Positions 1 through 4,818 of a stretch of 5,699 nucleotides of DNA are shown one piece after another. Source of the DNA: Holophaga sp. (GTDB taxonomy: Bacteria; Acidobacteriota; Holophagae; Holophagales; Holophagaceae); NCBI GenBank assembly GCA_031292735.1, contig JARLGP010000037.1, positions 1-5,699 on the forward strand, read 5' to 3'. Every line of letters begins with the position of its first letter. The first letter of the stretch is position 1. Made by a program: the position numbers and the translations under genes. The notes under the pieces are model-generated. The model had not been told where the DNA came from, did no database searches, and saw only the letters and a program-made list of their open reading frames with translations.

Positions 1-1023
1 ACCGACAAGACCGTGCTGGCCATCCGCCACGCCTACATCCAGCGCCACGGCCAGCCCCGCTGGCAGCGCTTCCTGTTCCGGGAGATCCTGGCCCACAGCA
101 AGCGCCTGGAGACCGCCGGGCGGGTGGCCCTGTGGGCCAAGCGGCACGGCCTGACCCGGCTGGCGGAGAAGTCCGGCGCGCTGCACCTGGTGGACCCGCG
201 CTTCCAGTCGGTGGACCAGGTGCTGCCGGCCATGGGGGCCAGGGCGTTCCTGCGCGGGGACCAGGCGCGGGTGCCGCAGCCCAAGGAAGCCAGGCACCGC
301 ATCGGCTACTTCGCCTCCTGCGGCATGAGCTTCCAGTTCCCGGAGGCGGTGGCGGCCACGCTGCGGGTGCTGGCCCGCAACGGCTGCGCCACCACCATCA
401 TGGACAACACCTGCTGCGGCCGTCCGGCCCATTCCTACGGGGACCTGGACACGGCGCGGGAGATCGCCCGCAAGAACATCGACCGGATGTTCGATGAGGC
501 CCAGGGGCTGGAGGCGGTGGTCTCGGACTGCGGCAGCTGCAGCACGCACCTGAAGGAGTACGGCGAGCTGCTGAAGGACGACCCGGCGTACGCCGCCAAG
601 GCCGCGGCCCTGTCGGCCAAGATCCGCAGCTTCAGCGAGTACCTGGCCGGCATCGGCCTGGCGGCCCCCGGCGCCCGGCCGGGCAGCATCACCTACCACG
701 ACCCCTGCCACCTCTCCAACCGCTTCGCCAAGGTCACCGCCCAGCCGCGCCAGCTGCTGAAGGCCGTGGCCGGCGCGGACTACAAGGAGATGCCCGAGGC
801 CGACTGGTGCTGCGGCGCGGCCGGCAGCTACACCTTCCTGCACCACGCCGAGGCCTCCGGCGTGCTGGACCGGAAGATGAACAACGTGGCCAAGACCGGC
901 GCCGCCACCCTGGTGACCGAGTGCCCGGCCTGCATGATGCACCTGGGCTACGGGGCCCGCAAGAAGGGGCTGCAGGTGCAGGTCCGGCACATCAGCCAGG
1001 TGCTGGACGAGGCGGGTGGGTAG
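1..1023 (+). CDS. (Fe-S)-binding protein, glycolate/lactate oxidase iron-sulfur subunit-like (5' partial)
   Basis: This is the C-terminal part of a cysteine-rich electron-transfer subunit of the GlcF/LutA/HdrD superfamily. The frame is open from base 1 and the GTG at 13 is probably internal. Numbering that GTG as residue 1, two complete CCG domains are visible: C103, C134-C135-G and C173-x-x-C176, then C232, C266-C267-G and C304-x-x-C307. In this superfamily such cysteines bind iron-sulfur clusters and pass electrons from a flavin-dependent 2-hydroxyacid dehydrogenase towards the respiratory chain, usually at the inner face of the cytoplasmic membrane. About 100 residues precede the first CCG domain, which is more than a LutA-type protein has and fits a GlcF-like protein whose ferredoxin-type 2x[4Fe-4S] domain lies upstream of the window. 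The substrate (glycolate, lactate or another) cannot be decided. The FAD subunit would be expected just upstream. The gene ends in TAG at 1021-1023 and no strong terminator follows. Confidence 0.9.
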   Translation, partial: TDKTVLAIRHAYIQRHGQPRWQRFLFREILAHSKRLETAGRVALWAKRHGLTRLAEKSGALHLVDPRFQSVDQVLPAMGARAFLRGDQARVPQPKEARHRIGYFASCGMSFQFPEAVAATLRVLARNGCATTIMDNTCCGRPAHSYGDLDTAREIARKNIDRMFDEAQGLEAVVSDCGSCSTHLKEYGELLKDDPAYAAKAAALSAKIRSFSEYLAGIGLAAPGARPGSITYHDPCHLSNRFAKVTAQPRQLLKAVAGADYKEMPEADWCCGAAGSYTFLHHAEASGVLDRKMNNVAKTGAATLVTECPACMMHLGYGARKKGLQVQVRHISQVLDEAGG

Positions 1024-1472
1024 CCCCATCGCCAGCCTTGACCGTCACGGCCCCTGGCACTCGACCAGCGCATGGCATTCCAGAAGGCGACAGAACTCTT
1101 CGCGGGCAGCCCCTGGAGTTCCAGAGACTCGGGTCTTATGGATGGTATCCAGACCGCCCCGCAGGGAGATGGTGGAGCGTCGGTGGGTCGACCATTCCTC
1201 CCCGGATGGTTGCCCAGCGGCGGGTGTTGCCTTCTAGCCTCAGGCTACGTTCGATGCAGGCAAGGGACTCACTGGTCTTATGACACCGAGTGGGTCGGAA
1301 GATGGATCTGGTTATTTGCCTTTTAATATTCAAATTAGGGTCACATGAGATCATCTAATTGATATTTTATGATAAATTTTGTTGAAACATTTTTGCGTCA
1401 TCCAACAGTATTTTAATTGACGTGGTTCTGCTACCCCAACCATGTTGATATCCCAGAAAGGCGGATGATTTT
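1024..1472. other. Intergenic region with GC-to-AT transition, no supported gene
   Basis: I see no convincing gene here. Short open frames exist on both strands, but none has a good ribosome-binding site or a recognisable product. From 1024 to about 1310 the DNA is moderately GC-rich and holds small hairpins: 1191-1210 (7-bp stem with one bulged T), 1235-1247 (TAGCC/GGCTA, 3-nt loop) and 1267-1295 (about 10 bp with one bulge and one G-T pair, 8-nt loop). The 9-mer GGTCTTATG occurs at 1132-1140 and 1274-1282, each time just after GACTC. From about 1310 to 1472 the DNA is very AT-rich. This part presumably holds the promoter of the zinc-ribbon gene; TTGACG at 1417-1422 is a possible -35, but no good -10 follows at normal spacing. 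Confidence 0.5.
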
Positions 1473-1679
1473 GTGATGAAGTTGGTAATTTTATCGATAT
1501 TTACTTTAGTAATTCTTTCTTGTTTGGTGAAGAGGATGCGAGTACATTGCCCAAAATGCGGTTGTCCGCTTCCGACATTTCGGAAACCGGTGTCTATCCA
1601 GGAATTCATTCTAGGCGGATGGCATTGTCCGGATTGTGGTTCCAAAATTTCAAGGTTTGGGAGACTGATTTCCAGGTAG
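1473..1679 (+). CDS. Small membrane-anchored zinc-ribbon protein
   Basis: The product is 68 residues, starting at GTG 1473 or one codon later at ATG 1476; AAAGG at 1457-1461 is the likely ribosome-binding site. Residues about 3-19 are a continuous hydrophobic stretch (LVILSIFTLVILSCLV), followed by K20, R21 and R23, so an N-terminal membrane anchor with a cytoplasmic C-terminus is likely. The soluble part is a compact zinc ribbon: C26-P-K-C29-G and C52-P-D-C55-G form two knuckles about 22 residues apart, joined by a segment ending in GGWHCPDCG. I recall small bacterial zinc-ribbon proteins of this general CPxCGxPLP...GGWxCPxCG layout, usually annotated as hypothetical, but no function is established. 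The gene is much more AT-rich than the flanking Fe-S and hydrolase genes, which hints at later acquisition. It appears to be the first gene of a pair with the 44-aa ORF 59 bp downstream. Confidence 0.7.
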   Translation: MMKLVILSIFTLVILSCLVKRMRVHCPKCGCPLPTFRKPVSIQEFILGGWHCPDCGSKISRFGRLISR

Positions 1680-1726
1680 CAACATCACTTGTTATTAATC
1701 CCTGGGTTTCATTTTACCCAACTCAT

Positions 1727-1733
1727 AAGGAGG
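1727..1733 (+). promoter_or_regulatory. Strong Shine-Dalgarno AAGGAGG
   Basis: AAGGAGG is a perfect anti-Shine-Dalgarno match, ending 5 nt before ATG 1739. It is the main reason for calling the short ORF that follows. A small hairpin (TGGGT 1703-1707 with ACCCA 1716-1720) lies just upstream of it. Confidence 0.6.
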
Positions 1734-1738
1734 AAATA

Positions 1739-1873
1739 ATGTCCGGAATCATTAATTTGAGGATATTGCATGAAGGCGACTTGATCCACATCCATGGTGG
1801 AGGAGGAATTAACCCAAGTTCCGCACGAAAGTCTCTAACTCCCTTTCTTGTCAATCCCGACACCTCGATTTAG
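1739..1873 (+). CDS. Hypothetical 44-residue protein upstream of the IS
   Basis: This short ORF of 44 codons starts at ATG 1739 and ends at TAG 1871-1873. I do not recognise the product. It has no membrane segment and no cysteine; it begins MSGIINLRILHEGDLIHIHGG and carries a short glycine run (GGGG) after an H-I-H motif. Support for its being real is the perfect Shine-Dalgarno at ideal spacing and its position 59 bp after the zinc-ribbon gene, in the same AT-rich DNA and on the same strand. The open frame extends upstream to 1520, but that part overlaps the zinc-ribbon gene and has no matching start signal. The stop codon lies inside the 14-bp repeat flanking the IS, so it is present in the uninterrupted sequence too. 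The ORF is therefore probably intact rather than truncated by the element. It could be a small regulator or toxin-type peptide, or not translated at all. Confidence 0.45.
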   Translation: MSGIINLRILHEGDLIHIHGGGGINPSSARKSLTPFLVNPDTSI

Positions 1874-1882
1874 CCACTATTT
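1869..1882 (+). repeat. Left copy of 14-bp direct repeat (target-site duplication)
   Basis: TTTAGCCACTATTT is repeated exactly and in the same orientation at 3780-3793, bracketing the transposase gene. An exact 14-bp match at these two places is very unlikely by chance. The copy contains the TAG stop of the 44-aa ORF. Confidence 0.8.
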
Positions 1883-1902
1883 CGAGGGGTTCCAGAACGG
1901 GT

Positions 1903-3726
1903 TCAGAGCCAGGTCCTGATCGGGGTCATGGGCTCGGGATCCAGGTCCAGATGGCGGTAGATTTCCCAAACCCTCCGGTCGGGGACGCTGCCTCTGCGGA
2001 TCGCCAGGGTCTTGCCGTCGGCAGTGGGCAGGAGCGTGGTGACCACATGGTGAGTCCCGAGTTCTTCCCGCAGGGTCTCCCAGCTCGTATGATCCCCCGC
2101 TTCCTTCAAGGTCCGCTCGATGACCGCCTGGAGGTGGAAGGCCAGGACCGCGAGAAACACATGGGTCTCAACCCGGATTTCCTTCTGGTGGTATACCGGG
2201 CGCATATCCAGCGTTCCCTTCAAATCCCGGAACGCGGACTCGATCCGAGTGAGAACGATGTAGGTTCGCCAGATCTCCTCCGGCCCCATATCCCTCCGGC
2301 TGGTCCGCAGGAAATAGGCCCCGTCCAGTTCCTCGGCCCGGGCCCGCTGCTCCGCCTTCAGCGTCCATTCCAGGACCCCCTCCTTGCGGTCCACCAGGTA
2401 ATACCGCCCGGCCCTGGGATAGCGTTCCCGCAGCCTGCCGATCCGTTCGCCCAGTTCCTTGTCTTCCATGGGCTCGCCCTGTTCCAGCGCCTTTGCCACG
2501 GCCTTGACCAGCGCCTCCAGGTCCTTCACCAGCCTCTTCTCCTGGCGTTCCCGGATGGCCCGCTCCTTCTCGGCCCTGGCCGGACTCACGCACAACAGGA
2601 ACACCTCGTCGCCCTTCTCGATCCGCTTGATCTGGACCGGCATCTTGTTGGCGCTGGGCTGGATCTCCTCCCAGCCGTCCAGGTCCTCGAATTCCTTCAG
2701 CAGTGCATTCCGTTGCTGTTGGAAGCCCGCCATCAGGTAGTCGTACTGCCGCTCCCGGACCAGTTTCAGGTTGTCCTCGCTGGCGAACCCCCGATCCATG
2801 ACCACCGTGGAGCCGCCCTTGCGCCCAGTTCGGGCTTCCAGCCCGTCGAGCATGGCCTTCACAGTCGTGCCATCGATGGTGTTCCCGGCATAGACCTCAT
2901 GCCCGATGGGGAAGCCGTCCGCGTCCAGCATCAACCCCATGGCCACCAGTTTGCAGTCCGTCCGCATCTCCTTGCTGTGGCCCCGCATGGCCTTCGGGTT
3001 CCGGGCCGCCTGGCCTTCGAAGTAGGTGTTGGTCATGTCGTAGAGCACCAGTGAGCCTTCGAGATTGAACAGGGACTTCTCCCGCGCATACAGTTCCCGC
3101 TCGATCTCCAACCGGTGCCCGTGAAGCTTGTCCATGTTCCGGTAGAACTTGTCCTCGTTCAGCTGCTCGGCATCCACGCCCAGGACATCGTTGACGGCCT
3201 CCCGCCTGGCCCAGCCCACCATGGCGAGCTCCGAACAGGGTCTGACCAGGCGGTTCAGGGTCATCACTTCGGTCAACTTGCGCGCCGGCGCAGAGATGCC
3301 CACCGCCTTCAGGACCGCATCCAACTGGAGGCGCTGCCAGATCTGATGTCCCACATGGAGCGGGCCGACTTTCCGGAGATCCTGGCATTTGACGCCTGAG
3401 GTCTTCACCGGCACCACGTCCGGTACCGCGACTTCACCGGTGAGCGGTTCTTCCAAGTCAGCAGGGCTGGCCTTGGCCTGGCGCTCGCGGATCCTCGCCA
3501 CCGCCTGATCCACCCGGGGATCCGGGAACAGCGAAGACTGGCCGCCCAGGGCCATCTGGATCCGCTCGGCCAGCAGGAGCCAGTCCTCTTTGGGGCCGGG
3601 ATCCATCTTTCCCAGGTTGCAGATGGTCTTGTGCCGCGGCCCGGCAGGCGTCAGCACCGACTCCACGAGCACGTGGCTGACGTAGGTCTTGCCACCTTGC
3701 TTGGAAATGGACCGCTTGATGAACAT
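1903..3726 (-). CDS. IS1634-family DDE transposase
   Basis: The 607-residue transposase catalyses cut/join of the element at its ends. The start is ATG at 3726-3724 and the stop TGA at 1905-1903; there is no frameshift, so it appears functional. The N-terminus (GGKTYVSHVLVESVLTPAGP, then KTICNLG, near residues 11-39) is typical of this family. A helical, probably DNA-binding region spans about 120-215. The RNase H-like catalytic core shows D230 in LVLYDMTNTYFEG, D311 in VVMDRGFASEDNL and E496 in TRIESAFRDLKG followed by RPVYH, which together form the DDE triad. The roughly 185 residues between D311 and E496 include a highly charged insertion (about 380-440), as seen in IS4-related enzymes with an insertion domain. 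The length matches full-size family members (about 500-600 aa). No clear Shine-Dalgarno precedes the ATG, which would keep transposase expression low. It reads opposite to every other gene in the window. Confidence 0.96.
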   Translation of the reverse strand: MFIKRSISKQGGKTYVSHVLVESVLTPAGPRHKTICNLGKMDPGPKEDWLLLAERIQMALGGQSSLFPDPRVDQAVARIRERQAKASPADLEEPLTGEVAVPDVVPVKTSGVKCQDLRKVGPLHVGHQIWQRLQLDAVLKAVGISAPARKLTEVMTLNRLVRPCSELAMVGWARREAVNDVLGVDAEQLNEDKFYRNMDKLHGHRLEIERELYAREKSLFNLEGSLVLYDMTNTYFEGQAARNPKAMRGHSKEMRTDCKLVAMGLMLDADGFPIGHEVYAGNTIDGTTVKAMLDGLEARTGRKGGSTVVMDRGFASEDNLKLVRERQYDYLMAGFQQQRNALLKEFEDLDGWEEIQPSANKMPVQIKRIEKGDEVFLLCVSPARAEKERAIRERQEKRLVKDLEALVKAVAKALEQGEPMEDKELGERIGRLRERYPRAGRYYLVDRKEGVLEWTLKAEQRARAEELDGAYFLRTSRRDMGPEEIWRTYIVLTRIESAFRDLKGTLDMRPVYHQKEIRVETHVFLAVLAFHLQAVIERTLKEAGDHTSWETLREELGTHHVVTTLLPTADGKTLAIRRGSVPDRRVWEIYRHLDLDPEPMTPIRTWL

Positions 3727-3733
3727 GAAACGA

Positions 3734-3763
3734 CTAATATGCGTTAGAATGCTTAAAAAGCAA
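3734..3763 (-). promoter_or_regulatory. Possible transposase promoter
   Basis: On the minus strand, TTGCTT (3763-3758) and TATTAG (3739-3734) stand 18 bp apart as -35 and -10 boxes, directly upstream of the transposase ATG at 3726. The leader would be almost nil, consistent with the missing Shine-Dalgarno. The call rests on consensus resemblance only. Confidence 0.35.
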
Positions 3764-3779
3764 GGGTAACACGAAAAAC

Positions 3780-3793
3780 TTTAGCCACTATTT
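3780..3793 (+). repeat. Right copy of 14-bp direct repeat (target-site duplication)
   Basis: This is an exact copy of TTTAGCCACTATTT at 1869-1882. Removing the DNA between the copies plus one copy joins the 44-aa ORF stop to the sequence that starts GGTCATATTTTCAG. Confidence 0.8.
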
Positions 3794-3823
3794 GGTCATA
3801 TTTTCAGATCCACAATTGCAAAC

Positions 3824-3854
3824 ATTGGGCCTACCTTGTGCCGGTAGGCCCAAT
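3824..3854. terminator. Perfect 12-bp stem-loop, possible terminator
   Basis: ATTGGGCCTACC (3824-3835) and GGTAGGCCCAAT (3843-3854) pair perfectly over 12 bp around the 7-nt loop TTGTGCC. No run of T follows on either strand, so it is not a textbook intrinsic terminator. In the reconstructed pre-insertion sequence it lies about 39 bp after the stop of the 44-aa ORF, where a terminator of the AT-rich operon would be expected. It could equally be a Rho-associated 3' hairpin or a regulatory structure ahead of the hydrolase gene. Confidence 0.5.
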
Positions 3855-4023
3855 TGAGGACGGACTTGCGGAACTTGGGCTAGGGATGGAGTGGTAAATG
3901 AATGAAAAACGTTCCCAGGGACCTATCACGGCAATCGCGCAAGCGACTGGCCGGGAACGTACCGGGTGCCCCGGGTGGACCCGTATCTGTATCTCGGACA
4001 GCCTCCCACGCTATCCTGGGGCC
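3855..4023 (+). promoter_or_regulatory. Leader of the hydrolase gene with inverted repeat
   Basis: This is the stretch between the stem-loop and the preferred GTG start at 4024. It contains an 8-bp inverted repeat, ACGTTCCC (3909-3916) with GGGAACGT (3953-3960), separated by 36 nt, and a GC-rich direct repeat CCGGGTG (3962-3968 and 3971-3977). The region presumably holds the promoter of the hydrolase operon, but I find no convincing -35/-10 pair. It is also open in frame with the hydrolase from ATG 3898, which has GGAG at 3888-3891, so 3898-4023 might instead code for a 42-residue N-terminal extension. That extension resembles nothing I know in this family. Confidence 0.35.
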
Positions 4024-4803
4024 GTGGACTACGCCGCCCTCGCCTCAGGCTCCAAGGGAAACTGCCATGCCTTCTCCGACGGCCAGCGCACGCTGCTGGT
4101 GGACGCCGGCATCTCCCTGAAGCAGATCAAGGCGCGCATGGCAGCCGTCGGCTGGGACTGGGCCCGGGTGGGGGCGGTGGCCCTCTCCCATGAGCATTCC
4201 GACCACATCCGGGCGGTGCCGGTCCTGCTGCGGCACACCGACTGGGTCTTCCTGGCCACCCGGGACACCCTGGCGGCGGTCAACGCCATCCACGGCATCG
4301 ACATCCCCCGGGAACGGCTGATCCTGCTGCGGGCCGGCCACGCCGCAGACTGGAACGGGGTGCGGGTGCTGCCCTTCGCCACGCCCCACGACGCCGCCGA
4401 CCCGGTGGCCTTCCGCATCGAATGGAACGGCTTCCAGGCCGCGGTGGTCACCGACCTGGGCCAGCCCACCGCCCTGGTGGCGGACCACTGCGCGGACCTG
4501 GACCTGCTGGCGCTGGAAGCCAACCACGAGGTGCAGATGCTCAGGGAGGGCGGCTACCCGCCCGCCCTGAAGGCCCGCATCCTCAGCCGGGTGGGCCACC
4601 TGAGCAACGAGAGCATGGGCGAACTGCTGGCGGGGGTCCTGGGGCCCCGGCTGCGCACCCTGGTCCTGGCCCACCTGAGCGAACAGAACAACGATCCCGC
4701 CCTGGCCCGGCTGGCCGCCGAGGAAGTCTTGCGCCATTCAACCACCCTCCTGCACCTGGCCTGCCAGGACACGCCTTTGCTGGTTGCGGGCCCGACTCAA
4801 TAG
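4024..4803 (+). CDS. MBL-fold metallo-hydrolase, YycJ/WalJ-like
   Basis: This metal-dependent hydrolase of the metallo-beta-lactamase fold belongs to the YycJ/WalJ and PhnP-like group (COG1235-type). With GTG 4024 as start it has 259 residues, close to the family norm. Nearly all family motifs are visible: the N-terminal strand running into SGSKGN (8-13), the metal-binding motif H56-E-H58-S-D60-H61, H122 in TPHDAADPV, D144 in VTDLG, H168 in LEANHE, H192 in GHLSN and H217 in AHLSEQNN. These fit a two-metal site that hydrolyses phosphodiesters; Bacillus WalJ is described as a 5'-3' exonuclease with a DNA-repair role, so a cytoplasmic nuclease is the best guess, not proven here. I prefer GTG 4024 because relatives begin about 7 residues before SGSxGN. 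ATG 3898 is the in-frame alternative and has the better ribosome-binding site. It is probably co-transcribed with the outer-membrane gene 15 bp downstream. Confidence 0.9.
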   Translation: MDYAALASGSKGNCHAFSDGQRTLLVDAGISLKQIKARMAAVGWDWARVGAVALSHEHSDHIRAVPVLLRHTDWVFLATRDTLAAVNAIHGIDIPRERLILLRAGHAADWNGVRVLPFATPHDAADPVAFRIEWNGFQAAVVTDLGQPTALVADHCADLDLLALEANHEVQMLREGGYPPALKARILSRVGHLSNESMGELLAGVLGPRLRTLVLAHLSEQNNDPALARLAAEEVLRHSTTLLHLACQDTPLLVAGPTQ

Positions 4804-4810
4804 GCGGAGG
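4803..4810 (+). promoter_or_regulatory. Ribosome-binding site GGCGGAGG
   Basis: This purine-rich GGCGGAGG starts at the last base of the hydrolase stop codon and ends 8 nt before ATG 4819. It fixes the start of the downstream exported protein and supports translation from a shared transcript. Confidence 0.55.
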
Positions 4811-4818
4811 ATATTCCC

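Larger units (their letters stand above)
1883..3779 (-). mobile_element. IS1634-family insertion sequence, about 1.9 kb
   Basis: This is a complete-looking insertion sequence with one transposase gene filling nearly all of it and short non-coding ends (about 20 bp left, 53 bp right). The limits are set from the flanking 14-bp direct repeats, giving about 1897 bp. Terminal inverted repeats are weak: the left end reads TTTCGAGGGGTTCC from 1880 and the right end, on the minus strand from 3776, reads TTTCGTGTTACC. These share TTTCG and a gapped GTT-CC but are not convincing, so each end may be off by several bases. IS1634-family elements (IS1634, IS1549) are known for unusually long and variable target duplications, and 14 bp fits that habit. 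The open transposase and exact duplication suggest a fairly recent insertion. Confidence 0.85.

Noticed and set aside
1072..1326. Possible 84-codon ORF in the intergenic region (also 1016-1237 and 1136-1354 on the minus strand)
   Set aside because: The three frames overlap each other, show no family motif and have no convincing ribosome-binding site, and the sequence changes from GC-rich to AT-rich within them.
1951..3054. Long plus-strand open frame of 367 codons opposite the transposase
   Set aside because: It is a shadow of the minus-strand transposase gene in GC-rich DNA. Its translation is rich in P, L, H and Q without any domain, and it has no good ribosome-binding site.
1869..3793. 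CRISPR-like or integron-like repeat interpretation of the 14-bp repeat pair
   Set aside because: There are only two copies, 1.9 kb apart and exactly bracketing a transposase gene, so target-site duplication explains them fully.
3973..3981. GGGTGGACC resembling the T-box core GGGTGGNACC
   Set aside because: The match lacks the N and the following bases differ. There is no specifier stem or terminator/antiterminator pair, and a hydrolase is not a usual T-box target.
4045..4737. Minus-strand open frame of 230 codons over the hydrolase
   Set aside because: It runs antisense to a gene with full metallo-hydrolase motifs. The composition (V, G, Q, H-rich) is typical of antisense frames in GC-rich genes.
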